A stretch of DNA of 64,000 nucleotides from Aquincola agrisoli (GCF_036621135.1 NZ_JAZIBG010000036.1:434001-498000), one strand, 5' to 3'; numbered from the stretch's first letter, positions 37,325 through 47,203 are shown. The notes: generated by a model not told the origin, from the sequence alone. Numbers and translations are program-made.

Positions 37325-38542
37325 TCAGGCGAGCACGTGGGCCATGGCCTGCGCGACGTAGCCGACGTTGCGCGTGGACAAGCCCGAGATGCACATGCGG
37401 CCCGAGCGCACGAGGTAGATGCCCTGCTCGTGGCGCAGCCAGTCCACCTGCGCCGCGGAGAGGCCCGTGTAGCTGAACATGCCGCGCTGGCTGAGAAAAT
37501 GCCCGATCGGCTGCCGGCCCTGTAGGCGCTCGTCCAGCCCCGCGTGCAGTTGCTGCCGCATGGCCTGGATGCGCTGGCGCATCGCGGCGAGCTCGTCGCG
37601 CCAGGCCTCGAAGAGCGCCGGCGACTGCAATACCGTGGCCACGATGCGCGCCCCGTGCGTCGGCGGCGTCGAATAGTTGCGGCGCACCGTGGCCTGGAGC
37701 TGGCCCAGCACGGTCTCGGCCGCGGCCTCGTGGGCGCAGACCACGCTCAGCGCGCCCACGCGCTCGCCGTACAACGAGAAGTTCTTGGAGAACGAGTTGG
37801 CGACGAAACAGGGCAAGCCGGCGTCGGCCAGCGCACGCACGGCAAACGCGTCCTCCTCCAGGCCATCGCCCAAGCCCTGGTACGCGATGTCCACGAACGG
37901 GATCAGCGCCCGTTCCGCCAGCACGGGGATCAGGGCCCGCCACTGCTCGTGCGACAGGTCCACGCCCGTCGGGTTGTGGCAGCTCGCGTGCAGCAGCACG
38001 ATGCTGCGGGCGGGCAGGCCGCGCAGGGTCTCGAGCATCGCCTCGAAGCGCAGCCCGCGGGTCGCCAGGTCGTAGTAGGGATAGCTGTGCACCCGCAGGC
38101 CGGCGCCCTCGAAGAGCGCGAGATGGTTCTCCCAGGTGGGGTCGCTCACCCAGATCGCGGACTGCGGGAAGTATTGGTGGAGGAAATCGGCCCCCACCTT
38201 CAAGGCGCCGGAACCGCCCAGCGTCTGCAGCGTCGCGATGCGCCGGCTGGCCACCGCCTCGTGGCCGGCCCCGAACAGCACGCGCTGCACGCCGGCACGG
38301 TACTCGGCCAGGCCCTCGATCGGCAGGTAGGGCCGCGGACCGCGCTGCGCGGCCAGCGCGGCCTCCGCTTGGCGCACCGCCGCCATCACGGGCAGCCGGC
38401 CCTCGTCGTCGAAGTACAGCCCGATGCCAAGGCTGACTTTCCGGGCACGGGGATCGGCCTGGAACGCCTCCATGAGCGACAGGATGGGATCGCCGCCGTA
38501 GGGCGGCACATGGGCGAAGAACTGGGGATCCGAGGTAGGCAT
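37325..38542 (-). CDS. aromatic amino acid aminotransferase (TyrB-like)
   Basis: A 405-residue fold-type I PLP aminotransferase, starting MPTSDPQFFAHVPPYGGDPIL. The PLP lysine is in NSFSKNFSLYGERVG; HASCHNPTGVD and the C-terminal Arg in MCISGLS context fit TyrB/AspC-type enzymes. With kynA downstream it may act on tryptophan or kynurenine. CGGAGT lies about eight bases before ATG 38542. It is the first gene of the operon behind an AT-rich control region. Confidence 0.9.
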   Translation of the reverse strand: MPTSDPQFFAHVPPYGGDPILSLMEAFQADPRARKVSLGIGLYFDDEGRLPVMAAVRQAEAALAAQRGPRPYLPIEGLAEYRAGVQRVLFGAGHEAVASRRIATLQTLGGSGALKVGADFLHQYFPQSAIWVSDPTWENHLALFEGAGLRVHSYPYYDLATRGLRFEAMLETLRGLPARSIVLLHASCHNPTGVDLSHEQWRALIPVLAERALIPFVDIAYQGLGDGLEEDAFAVRALADAGLPCFVANSFSKNFSLYGERVGALSVVCAHEAAAETVLGQLQATVRRNYSTPPTHGARIVATVLQSPALFEAWRDELAAMRQRIQAMRQQLHAGLDERLQGRQPIGHFLSQRGMFSYTGLSAAQVDWLRHEQGIYLVRSGRMCISGLSTRNVGYVAQAMAHVLA

Positions 38543-38573
38543 CGAAGAACTCCGGTTGAAGCGAATGTTATGC

Positions 38574-38669
38574 ATTGATTGGCAAGATATTATCAATACT
38601 TACCCTGCAGATATATTTGTTTGGATAAAACATCTTTATTTATAGACTTCAATGGAATACTTATCCAAA
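38574..38669. promoter_or_regulatory. AT-rich control region with two nested inverted repeats
   Basis: In otherwise GC-rich DNA, ATTGAT (38574-38579) pairs with ATCAAT (38592-38597), and TTTGGATAA (38620-38628) pairs perfectly with TTATCCAAA (38661-38669). It lies upstream of the aminotransferase-kynA-ridA operon on the - strand. The remaining bases to 38836 hold no gene; they also form the serB leader. Confidence 0.5.
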
Positions 38670-38836
38670 ACGCACCGGCAACCGGCCGTTGAACTGCCCC
38701 GTATTGCGCGTGCGCGCCCTGGCCGGCCCGCGGCCTCCCGTGCGCCGGAGGCCGGCACCTACAATGCCTGCCGTCCCGCGGCGCGCCCTTGCAGCGCGCC
38801 GTTTTTGCTGGCCCTCCCTCTTCCCACCGCCCCTGC

Positions 38837-39553
38837 ATGACTGCCTCGTCCTTCGCCCCCGGCCTCGTCGTCCAGGGCTTCGTGCCGCCGCTGCGCCTGG
38901 CCGATTTCAAGCTGATCGCGTTCGACATGGACTCGACGCTCATCAACATCGAGTGCATCGACGAGATCGCCGATGCGGTGGGCCGCAAGGCCGAGGTGGC
39001 GGCCATCACCGAAGCGGCGATGCGTGGCGAGATCGCCGATTTCAAAGACAGCCTGCGCCGCCGCGTCGCGCTGCTGGCCGGTGCGCCGGCCGACGCGCTG
39101 CAGCGCGTTTTCGACGAGCGCCTGCGGCTCAACGCGGGGGCCGAGGCATTGGTGCGCACCTGCCAGGCCGCCGGCCTGAAGACGCTGCTGGTCTCGGGCG
39201 GCTTCACCTTCTTCACCGACCGTGTCCGCGACCGGCTCGCGCTCGACTTCACCCGCAGCAACGTGCTGGACGTGGCCGATGGCCGGCTGACCGGCCGGCT
39301 CGTCGACCAGCCCTGGGGCGACATCTGCGATGGCGAGGAAAAGAAGCGCATGCTGCTGGCGACCTGCGCGCAGCTCGGCATCGCCCCCGCCCAGGCCATC
39401 GCGATGGGTGACGGCGCCAACGACCTGCCGATGATGCGCGCCGCGGGCCTGTCGGTGGCCTACCAGGCCAAGCCCAAGGTCCGCGAGCAGGCCATGGTGG
39501 CGATCAACGAAGGCGGCCTCGACCGCCTGCTGGAAGTGGTGCACGCGGCCTGA
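38837..39553 (+). CDS. serB: phosphoserine phosphatase
   Basis: A 238-residue HAD-family enzyme, last step of serine synthesis. It has the catalytic AFDMDSTLINIECIDEIAD, LLVSGGFTFF, and AMGDGANDLPMMRAAG. ATG 38837 gives the usual length without an N-terminal ACT domain. Confidence 0.95.
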   Translation: MTASSFAPGLVVQGFVPPLRLADFKLIAFDMDSTLINIECIDEIADAVGRKAEVAAITEAAMRGEIADFKDSLRRRVALLAGAPADALQRVFDERLRLNAGAEALVRTCQAAGLKTLLVSGGFTFFTDRVRDRLALDFTRSNVLDVADGRLTGRLVDQPWGDICDGEEKKRMLLATCAQLGIAPAQAIAMGDGANDLPMMRAAGLSVAYQAKPKVREQAMVAINEGGLDRLLEVVHAA

Positions 39554-39854
39554 GCGCGCCGTCCAGCCGCAGCGCCATGTCGCTCGCCACGCTGCGCAGC
39601 GCGCGCGACACCGACGGCAGCGCAGCCAGCCGCTGCCAGAACACCCGGGCAGGGGCCCTTCAGGCCGAGGCAGCCGCCAGTTCGTCCGGCACGAAGGCGC
39701 CGTAGTCGGGCAGGCCCAGCGCGGCGTCGGGCTTCCAGCGCATCGGCAGAATGTCGTACCCAGGCTTCGGCGCGGCGGGTGGTGGCCACGGCGCCAGTCG
39801 TGGCGCGTGAATGGCAGATGAATAAAAGATGAATGGCAAAACTCAGCCGGCAGC
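39554..39854. other. intergenic stretch with a possible gene-end remnant
   Basis: Between serB and hrpA. On the - strand a short frame ends at TGA 39660-39662 with YDILPMRWKPDAALGLPDYG, which reads like a genuine protein tail of about 55 residues, but no good start or family is seen. It could be the remnant of a lost gene. No RNA gene seen. Confidence 0.3.
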
Positions 39855-42800
39855 TCACCCTGCCATGAGCGACCACGCCTTGTCGAGGCGCTTGGCGCTC
39901 ACCGGCTGCGGCGTGCGCAGCTCCTGCGCGAAGAGGCTCACGCGCAGCTCCTCCAGCAGCCAACGGTACTCGGTGAGCCGCGCGTCGGACGTGCCCTTCA
40001 GGTCGGACAGCCGGCGCAGGTAGCGCTGCTCCAGCGGCCGCAGCTCGGCCAGGCGCTGTGCGTCGCGCGCCGGGTCGGCGCGCAGCTTGTCGAGCCGCAG
40101 CACCACGGCCTTCAGGTAGCGCGGAAGGTGCTGCAGCGCGCTCCACGGCGTCTCGAGCAGGAAGCGCTTGTTCACCAGGCGCTGCAGCTGCGCCGTGACG
40201 TCGTCAGCCACGTCCTTCGGCGCGCGGCTGTCCTTCAGCTTGCGCAGCGCGGCGGCGTGCTCGGCCAGCACGGTGCCGGCCATGCGCGCCACTTCCTGCG
40301 CGATGAGGTTCAGCCGTGCGCGGCCTTCGTCGATGCGGGCCTGGAACGCACGCGCGTCGGTGGGCAGCGGGTCGGCCAGGAAGGCCCGGTCGAGCGCCAC
40401 GTCGATGATCTGGTCGCGCAGCTCCTCCTGCGTGCCGAGCGGCATGAACCACACGGCCATCTGACGCAGGTCGGGAATGTTCTTCTCCAGGTACTTCAGC
40501 GGCTCCTTGATCGCCAGCGCCACCAGCCGGCGCAGGCCGGCGCGGTGCTTGGCGGCGGCGACGTCGGGCTCGTCGAAGACCTCGATCTCGACATGCGTGC
40601 GCTTGTCGATCAGCGCCGGGAAGCCGACCAGCGTCTGCCCGGCCTTTCGGATCTCCATCAGCTCGGGCAGCTCGCCGAAGGTCCAGGCGGTGTAGGTCTT
40701 CGTCGGCGCGGACTCTCCCGCAGGCAGAGGACGTGCAGCCGCGGCCGCCGGGCTCGCTCTGCCTTCGGCAACGGGCGGGGATGGGGGCTTGGCGCCCTCC
40801 GACGCCGCCGCCCCCGCCAGCTTCAACCCCGCCAGCGCCTGGAACGCCGAGCGCGCCTGCCCGCCCAACTCGGCCTTCAGCGAAGCGAGGTTGCGCCCCA
40901 TGCCCAGCTGCCGGCCGTGCTCGTCGACGACGCGGAAGTTCATGAACAGGTGCGGCGGCAGCGTCTCCAGCTTGAAGTCGTTGCGCTGCACCGCGAGCTG
41001 CGTTCGATCGCGCACCGACTTCAGCAGGGCATCGAGCAGCCCGCCCTGCGCGAACGGTGCCGTCTCGGCGAACTCGGCCGCATAGTCGGGCAGTGGCACC
41101 AGGCGCGAACGCGGACGCTGGTGCAGGCTCTTCACCAGCGCCAGCACCTTGTCCTTCAGCATGCCGGGCACCAGCCATTCGCAGCGCTCGTCGCTGACCT
41201 GGTTCAGCGCGTAGATCGGCACGGTGACGGTCACGCCGTCCTTGGCGTCGCCGGGCTGGTGCAGGTAACTCGCGGCGCAGTCGACGCCGCCCAGCCGCAG
41301 CACCTTCGGGAAGGCCGAGGTGGTGATGCCGGCCGCCTCGTGGCGCATCAGTTCGTCGCGCGTGAGCTTCAGCAGCTCGGGCTGCTGCTTCACGGCGTCG
41401 CGGTACCAGCGCTCCAGCATCGGGCCGCTGGCCACGTCGGCCGGGATCTGCTGGTCGTAGAACGCGAAGATCAGGTCGTCGTCGACCAGCACATCCTGCC
41501 GGCGCGCCTTGTGCTCCAGCTCCTCGACCTGCCGGATCAGCTTGCGGTTGTGCGCCAGGAACGGCAGCCTCGCGCCCCAGGCCGCACCCGCCCGGCCGCC
41601 GGCGTCGCCCTCGCCACCGCGCTGCTGCACCGGCGCGGCACCTGCGTCGGCGCCCAGCGTCAGGTCGGCCACCAGGCCCTCGCGGATGAAGATCTCGCGG
41701 GCGCCGGCCGGGTCCACATTGGCGTAGTTCACCCGCCGGTTGTTGTAGACGACGATGCCGTACAGCGTGGCGCGCTCCATCGCCACCACCTCGCCGGCCT
41801 TCTTCTCCCAGTGTGGCTCCAGCAACTGCGTCTTCAGCAGGTGGCCGGCGATGCGCTCGATCCACTGCGGCTCGATGGCGGCCAGGCCGCGGCCGAAAAG
41901 GCGCGTGGTCTCCACCAGCTCGGCCGCCACCAGCCAGCGCGCCGGCTTCTTGCTCAGGTGCGCGCCGGGGTGCTTCCAGAACTTGATGCCGCGCGCGCCG
42001 AGGTACCAGTCCTCGTCATCGGACTTCACGCCGATGTTGCCCAGCAGGCCGGCCAGCATCGCCATGTGCACCTGCTCGTAGGTGGCCGGCGTGGTGTTCA
42101 GGCGCCAGTTGTGTTCGCGCACCACGGTGAGCAGCTGCGAATGGATGTCGCGCCACTCGCGCACGCGTCGCACCGAGACAAAGCTGTCGCGCAGCCGCTG
42201 CTCCTGCTGCCGGTTGCTGAGCTTGTGGGTGTCGACGGCCGCGGCCGGGCCCGCGGGCGCCTTGCCGCCGGCCGCCCTGGGCGGTGCGGCCTGCGCGTGG
42301 CCATGCACGCCACGGCCCTCCTCGATCCAGTGCCAGAGCTTCAGGTAGCCCATGAACTCCGACTTCTCGTCGTCGAACTTCTTGTGCTTCTCGTCGGCGG
42401 CCTGCGCGGCTTCGAGCGGCCGGTCGCGCACGTCCTGGCCGCTGAGCGCGGAGGCGATGATCAGCACCTCCGAGAGCGACTCGCGCTGGCGCGCCTCGAG
42501 GATCATGCGGCCCACCCGCGGGTCGAGCGGCAGTCGCGACAGCTCCTGGCCGATCGGCGTCAGCTCGTTCGCGTCGTCGACCGCGCCGAGTTCGCCCAGC
42601 AGCGCGTAGCCGTCGGCGATGGCCTTGCGCGGCGGCGCCTCGATGAAGGGAAAGTCCTCCACCGAGCCGAGCTTCAGCGACTTCATCCGCAGGATCACCC
42701 CGGCCAGCGACGACCGCAGGATCTCCGGGTCGGTGAAGCGCGGGCGGCCGTTGAAGTCCGTCTCGTCGTAGAGCCGGATGCACACGCCGTTGGCCACGCG

Positions 42801-43859
42801 GCCGCAGCGGCCCGCGCGCTGGTTGGCCGCCGCCTGGCTGACCGGCTCGACCTGCAGCTGCTCGACCTTGTTGCGGTAGCTGTAGCGCTTGACGCGCGCC
42901 AGGCCCGCGTCGATCACGTAGCGGATGCCGGGCACCGTCAGCGAGGTTTCGGCCACGTTGGTGGCGAGCACGATGCGCGGTGCACCACCGGTGGTGAACA
43001 CGCGGTCCTGCTCCTGCTGCGACAGCCTCGCGAAGAGCGGCAGGATGTCGGCATGGCGCAGCGCCGGCTGCGGCGCCAGGTGCTTGCGCAGGTGGTCGGC
43101 GGCCTCGCGGATCTCGCGCTCGCCGGGCAGGAAGACGAGGATGTCGCCCGCCGCGCGGCCGGCCCAGAGTTCGTCCACGCCATCGGCGATGGCGTCGTGC
43201 AGGCCGTATTCGCGGCTTTCCTCGAACGGGCGCCAGCGCTGCTCGACCGGGAACAGCCGGCCCGACACCATGATGACGGGCGCCGGGCCCTTCGCCGATG
43301 CGAAGTGGCTGGCGAAGCGGTCGGCGTCGATGGTCGCCGACGTCACGATGATCTTCAGGTCGGGGCGCCGCGGCAGGATCTGCCGCAGGTGGCCCAGCAG
43401 AAAATCGATGTTCAGGCTGCGCTCGTGCGCCTCGTCGATGATCAGGGTGTCGTAGGCGCGCAGCAGCGGGTCGGTCTGCGTCTCCGCCAGCAGGATGCCG
43501 TCCGTCATCAGCTTGACCGAGGCGCCCGGCTGCAGCCGGTCCTGGAAGCGGACCTTGTAGCCCACCACCTCGCCCAGCGGGGTCTTCAACTCCTCGGCGA
43601 TGCGCTTGGCCACGCTGGAGGCCGCGATCCGCCGTGGCTGCGTGTGGCCGATGAGCTTGTTGCCGCCGCGCAGCTTGCCGCGGCCGAGCTCGAGCACGAT
43701 CTTGGGCAGCTGCGTGGTCTTGCCCGAGCCGGTCTCGCCGCAGACGATGACGACCTGGTGCTCGGTGATCAGGCGCGCGATTTCCTCGCGCCGGCCGGAG
43801 ACAGGCAGCGATTCGGGAAACTCGATGGCGAGCGCGGCGGAGGGGCGGGGTGCATTCAC
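39855..43859 (-). CDS. hrpA: ATP-dependent RNA helicase HrpA
   Basis: A 1334-residue DEAH-box helicase with P-loop GETGSGKTTQLP, IIDEAHERSLN, SATID and QRAGRCGR (motif VI), followed by the HA2, OB and long HrpA-specific C-terminal region. In E. coli HrpA acts on fimbrial mRNA processing and rescues stalled ribosomes. Length matches the family. The ATG at 43859 lies 97 bases from the divergent argA start. Confidence 0.96.
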   Translation of the reverse strand: MNAPRPSAALAIEFPESLPVSGRREEIARLITEHQVVIVCGETGSGKTTQLPKIVLELGRGKLRGGNKLIGHTQPRRIAASSVAKRIAEELKTPLGEVVGYKVRFQDRLQPGASVKLMTDGILLAETQTDPLLRAYDTLIIDEAHERSLNIDFLLGHLRQILPRRPDLKIIVTSATIDADRFASHFASAKGPAPVIMVSGRLFPVEQRWRPFEESREYGLHDAIADGVDELWAGRAAGDILVFLPGEREIREAADHLRKHLAPQPALRHADILPLFARLSQQEQDRVFTTGGAPRIVLATNVAETSLTVPGIRYVIDAGLARVKRYSYRNKVEQLQVEPVSQAAANQRAGRCGRVANGVCIRLYDETDFNGRPRFTDPEILRSSLAGVILRMKSLKLGSVEDFPFIEAPPRKAIADGYALLGELGAVDDANELTPIGQELSRLPLDPRVGRMILEARQRESLSEVLIIASALSGQDVRDRPLEAAQAADEKHKKFDDEKSEFMGYLKLWHWIEEGRGVHGHAQAAPPRAAGGKAPAGPAAAVDTHKLSNRQQEQRLRDSFVSVRRVREWRDIHSQLLTVVREHNWRLNTTPATYEQVHMAMLAGLLGNIGVKSDDEDWYLGARGIKFWKHPGAHLSKKPARWLVAAELVETTRLFGRGLAAIEPQWIERIAGHLLKTQLLEPHWEKKAGEVVAMERATLYGIVVYNNRRVNYANVDPAGAREIFIREGLVADLTLGADAGAAPVQQRGGEGDAGGRAGAAWGARLPFLAHNRKLIRQVEELEHKARRQDVLVDDDLIFAFYDQQIPADVASGPMLERWYRDAVKQQPELLKLTRDELMRHEAAGITTSAFPKVLRLGGVDCAASYLHQPGDAKDGVTVTVPIYALNQVSDERCEWLVPGMLKDKVLALVKSLHQRPRSRLVPLPDYAAEFAETAPFAQGGLLDALLKSVRDRTQLAVQRNDFKLETLPPHLFMNFRVVDEHGRQLGMGRNLASLKAELGGQARSAFQALAGLKLAGAAASEGAKPPSPPVAEGRASPAAAAARPLPAGESAPTKTYTAWTFGELPELMEIRKAGQTLVGFPALIDKRTHVEIEVFDEPDVAAAKHRAGLRRLVALAIKEPLKYLEKNIPDLRQMAVWFMPLGTQEELRDQIIDVALDRAFLADPLPTDARAFQARIDEGRARLNLIAQEVARMAGTVLAEHAAALRKLKDSRAPKDVADDVTAQLQRLVNKRFLLETPWSALQHLPRYLKAVVLRLDKLRADPARDAQRLAELRPLEQRYLRRLSDLKGTSDARLTEYRWLLEELRVSLFAQELRTPQPVSAKRLDKAWSLMAG

Positions 43860-43955
43860 GGGGCGCGGATTATCGCCAGCCCTGCTGCCAAGGCTGCATC
43901 AGGCCTCGGCGGCAGCACGCTGCGGCACAATTCGACCCCCATTGCCGTGCCCCCC

Positions 43956-45296
43956 ATGAACCTGATCTTTCCCCATACCTTCGTCCCGTGGTTCCGCTCC
44001 GTCGCGCCGTACATCCACGCGTACCGAGGCAAGACTTTCGTGGTGGCGATGGCGGGCGAAGGCATTGCCGCTGGCAAGTTGAGCGCCTTCGTGCAGGACC
44101 TCGCGATCCTGCAGGCGATGGGCATCAAGCTGGTGCTGGTGCACGGGTTCCGCCCCCAGGTCAGCGAGCAGTTGCGCGCCAAGGGCCACCCCGAGCGTTT
44201 CAGCCACGGCCTGCGCATCACCGACGCACCGGCGCTCGATGCGGCGCAGGAGGCCGCGGGCCAGCTGCGCTTCGAGATCGAGGCCGCGTTCTCGCAGGGC
44301 CTGCCCAACACGCCGATGGCCAACGCCACCGTGCGCGTGGTGTCCGGCAACTTCCTGACCGCGCGGCCGGTGGGCATCGTCGACGGCGTGGACTTCATCC
44401 ACAGCGGCATCGTGCGCAAGGTGGACGCCATCACCATCCGCCGCACGATCGACAGCGGTGCGGTGGTGCTGCTGTCGCCCTTCGGCTTCTCGCCCACCGG
44501 AGAGGCGTTCAATCTCACGATGGAGGATGTGGCGACCTCCACGGCCATCGCGCTGCAGGCCGACAAGCTGATCTTCATGAGCGAGGTGCCCGGCATCCGC
44601 GAATCGCAGGACGACCCGGAAAGCGCCATCGACACGGAACTGGCGCTGGCCGACGCCGAGAAGCTGCTGGCCTCGCTGCCGCTGCCCAACCGCCCCCTCG
44701 ACCCCGGCTTCTATCTGCGCCACTGCGTCAAGGCCTGCCGCGAAGGCGTGGAGCGCTCGCACATCCTGCCCTTCAGCCAGGACGGCGCGCTGCTGATGGA
44801 GGTGTATACCCACGATGGCATCGGCACGATGGTGGTCGATGAAAAGCTCGAAAGCCTGCGCGAAGCCACCGCCGACGACGTCGGGGGCATCCTGCAGTTG
44901 ATCGAGCCGTTCGAGCGCGACGGCACCCTCGTGCGGCGCGAGCGCACGTCCATCGAGCGCGATATCGCCAACTACACCGTCATCGAACACGACGGCGTGA
45001 TCTTCGGCTGCGCCGCCCTGTATCCGTACCCCGAAGCCGGCACGGCTGAAATGGCTGCGCTCACCATCAGCCCGCAGGTGCAAAGCCAGGGCGACGGCGA
45101 ACGCATTCTCAAGCGCGTGGAACAGCGCGCAAAATCGATGGGCTTGTCGAGCATTTTTGTGCTCACCACGCGCACGATGCACTGGTTCATCAAGCGCGGA
45201 TTCCAGCCCGTCGACCCCGATTGGCTGCCCGAGGCACGCAAGCGCAAATACAACTGGGACAGGCGCTCCCAGGTGCTCGTCAAGCCGCTCCAATAA
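43956..45296 (+). CDS. argA: N-acetylglutamate synthase
   Basis: A 446-residue ArgA: N-terminal amino-acid-kinase-like domain (KTFVVAMAGEGIAAGK, VLVHGFRPQV), which binds the arginine feedback signal, and a C-terminal GNAT acetyltransferase domain (ALTISPQVQSQGDGERILKRVEQ). It starts arginine synthesis from glutamate and acetyl-CoA. The ATG 43956 start gives MNLIFPHTFVPWFRSVAPYI, as in the family. Confidence 0.95.
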   Translation: MNLIFPHTFVPWFRSVAPYIHAYRGKTFVVAMAGEGIAAGKLSAFVQDLAILQAMGIKLVLVHGFRPQVSEQLRAKGHPERFSHGLRITDAPALDAAQEAAGQLRFEIEAAFSQGLPNTPMANATVRVVSGNFLTARPVGIVDGVDFIHSGIVRKVDAITIRRTIDSGAVVLLSPFGFSPTGEAFNLTMEDVATSTAIALQADKLIFMSEVPGIRESQDDPESAIDTELALADAEKLLASLPLPNRPLDPGFYLRHCVKACREGVERSHILPFSQDGALLMEVYTHDGIGTMVVDEKLESLREATADDVGGILQLIEPFERDGTLVRRERTSIERDIANYTVIEHDGVIFGCAALYPYPEAGTAEMAALTISPQVQSQGDGERILKRVEQRAKSMGLSSIFVLTTRTMHWFIKRGFQPVDPDWLPEARKRKYNWDRRSQVLVKPLQ

Positions 45297-45318
45297 CCCC
45301 GCCTCCAGGAGAACCTCC

Positions 45319-45591
45319 ATGACCCGTACCGTCCAATGCGTCTACCTCAAGAAGGAAGCCGAGGGTTTGACCTTCGCGCCCTACCCGGGCGAGCTGGGCA
45401 AACGCATCTACGACAACGTGAGCAAGGAAGCCTTCGAGGCCTGGAAAAAGCACCAGACCATGCTGGTGAATGAAAACAGGCTCAACCTGGCCGACGCACG
45501 CGCACGCCAATACCTGGCGCGCCAGATGGAAAGGTTCTTCTTCGGCGAGGGCGCCGACCAGCCCACCGGGTTCGTGCCGCCCTCGGCCTGA
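45319..45591 (+). CDS. yggX: oxidative damage protection protein YggX
   Basis: A 90-residue Fe(II)-trafficking protein starting MTRTVQCVYLKKEAEGL with the conserved Cys and FAPYPGELGKRIYDNVSK, ending RFFFGEG. It protects Fe-S clusters. AGGAG precedes the ATG at 45319, 22 bases after argA. Confidence 0.95.
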   Translation: MTRTVQCVYLKKEAEGLTFAPYPGELGKRIYDNVSKEAFEAWKKHQTMLVNENRLNLADARARQYLARQMERFFFGEGADQPTGFVPPSA

Positions 45592-45626
45592 GCCATCCCC
45601 CTGCCCCTGCTTTCGACGAGAATTCG

Positions 45627-46664
45627 ATGACTTTTTCTAGATTATTTCTGGCGGCGACGGCGGCCATTACCCTCCAAGCGCCGGTCCAGGCCCAGGAACA
45701 GGTGCTCAACCTGTATTCGGCCAGGCACTATCAGACCGACGAGGCGCTCTACGCCAACTTCACCAAGGCCACCGGCATCCGCATCAACCGCGTCGATGCC
45801 GACGATTCCGGCATCCTCGCGCGGCTGAAGAGCGAAGGCAGCAGCAGCCCGGCCGACGTGGTCCTGCTGGTGGATGCGGCGCGCCTGTGGCGCGCGGAAT
45901 CCGACGGCCTGTTCCAGCCGGTCAAGAGCAGCGTGCTCGAGAGCCGCATCCCCGCCCATCTGCGCGGCAAGGATTCCGGCGCGGGTGCCGCCTGGTTCGG
46001 CATGTCCACCCGGGCACGCGTCATCGTCTACAACAAGGCAAAGGTCAAGCGGGAAGACGTCGCCACCTATGAATCGCTGGCCGAGCCCAAGAACAAGGGC
46101 AAGGTCTGCACGCGCTCCGGCTCGCATCCCTACAACCTCTCGCTGTTCGGCGCGATGGTCGAGCACATGGGCGCCGAAAAGGCCGAGGGGTGGTTGCGCG
46201 GGGTGAAGGACAACATGGCGCGCCAGCCCGTGGGCGGCGACACCGACCAGATCAAGGCCGTGGCCAGCGGCGAATGCGATATCGCCTTGAGCAACAGCTA
46301 CTACTTCGCCCGGTTGATGCGCTCGACCAAGCCTGAAGACCAGGCCATCGTCGAAAAGGTCGCGGTCGTGTTCCCGAACCAGCAAAGCTGGGGTACGCAC
46401 GTCAACATCGCCGGGGCCGGTGTCGCGAAATTCAGCCCCCACCGCGAGGCGGCTGTCCGCTTCCTGGAGTATCTCGCCAGCGACGAGGCGCAGAACTATT
46501 TCGCGAACGGCAATAACGAGTGGCCGGCCGTGCCCACCGTGAAACCGTCCAATCCGGCACTGGAAACGCTGGGCTCGTTCAAGTCGGAAACCATCCCGGT
46601 TTCGTCGGTCGGCATGAACCAGACCAAGGTCCAGCAAATGCTGGACAGGGTTGGTTACAAATAG
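45627..46664 (+). CDS. ferric iron ABC transporter substrate-binding protein (FbpA/FutA-like)
   Basis: A 345-residue periplasmic protein with a signal peptide (LFLAATAAITLQAPVQAQ) and iron-binding-type core (VLNLYSARHYQTDEALYANF, YNLSLFGAMVEHMG, GECDIALSNSYYFARL, the last with the Tyr pair that binds Fe3+). No permease or ATPase genes follow, so the rest of the transporter must be elsewhere. Confidence 0.88.
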   Translation: MTFSRLFLAATAAITLQAPVQAQEQVLNLYSARHYQTDEALYANFTKATGIRINRVDADDSGILARLKSEGSSSPADVVLLVDAARLWRAESDGLFQPVKSSVLESRIPAHLRGKDSGAGAAWFGMSTRARVIVYNKAKVKREDVATYESLAEPKNKGKVCTRSGSHPYNLSLFGAMVEHMGAEKAEGWLRGVKDNMARQPVGGDTDQIKAVASGECDIALSNSYYFARLMRSTKPEDQAIVEKVAVVFPNQQSWGTHVNIAGAGVAKFSPHREAAVRFLEYLASDEAQNYFANGNNEWPAVPTVKPSNPALETLGSFKSETIPVSSVGMNQTKVQQMLDRVGYK

Positions 46665-46745
46665 GGTCGCCTTTCCGATGGGGGGTCCTACGGAGCGGGC
46701 CGTGGTATATTCGCCGCGTGCCCGAATCGTCCTGAGGAGACTCCA

Positions 46746-47051
46746 TTGGCTACCCTGCAAGAACTCCTGGCCCAGAAAGCATCGCTCGAAAAGCAGATTG
46801 CCGATACCCAACGCGAGGAACGCGCCAACGCGATTGCCAAGGTCAAGTCCATCATGTCCGAGCATGGCTTGACGGTGGCCGATCTGTCCCAGCGAGCGCC
46901 GTCTGCCCCGCGCGCAGAGGGCACGCGCAAGGTGGCGGCCAAATACCGCAACGGCGAAACCGGTGAAACCTGGTCCGGTCGCGGGCTGCAACCCAAATGG
47001 CTGAAGGCGGCGCTGGCAGAAGGCAAGCAGTTGACCGATTTCGCGGTCTGA
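46746..47051 (+). CDS. H-NS family nucleoid protein (TTG start)
   Basis: A 101-residue protein with an N-terminal coiled coil (LLAQKASLEKQIADTQREERA) and the C-terminal H-NS domain AAKYRNGETGETWSGRGLQPKWL, which binds AT-rich DNA. The TTG at 46746 is chosen because GAGGAG lies eight bases upstream and it gives the family start MATLQELLAQK. Such proteins silence acquired DNA like the island in this window. Confidence 0.9.
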   Translation: MATLQELLAQKASLEKQIADTQREERANAIAKVKSIMSEHGLTVADLSQRAPSAPRAEGTRKVAAKYRNGETGETWSGRGLQPKWLKAALAEGKQLTDFAV

Positions 47052-47065
47052 GCCCTTCCCCATTC

Positions 47066-47106
47066 GATCGGCGAGCGCCGCGCAGCGGCCTCGCCGATCT
47101 GCTTTT
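47066..47106 (+). terminator. rho-independent terminator after the H-NS-like gene
   Basis: GATCGGCGAG (47066-47075) pairs perfectly with CTCGCCGATC (47090-47099), with an inner GCCGC-GCA-GCGGC stem, followed by TGCTTTT. It lies 14 bases after the stop at 47051. Confidence 0.75.
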
Positions 47107-47203
47107 CAGGCCGGGTGATCCCCATGCCCCGCTCCCCGGAGCGCTGCGTTGATCTAGGATCCGGTGCGCGCCCGGCGCGTGTTTAGGTTGTTCACGTGCC
47201 GTT

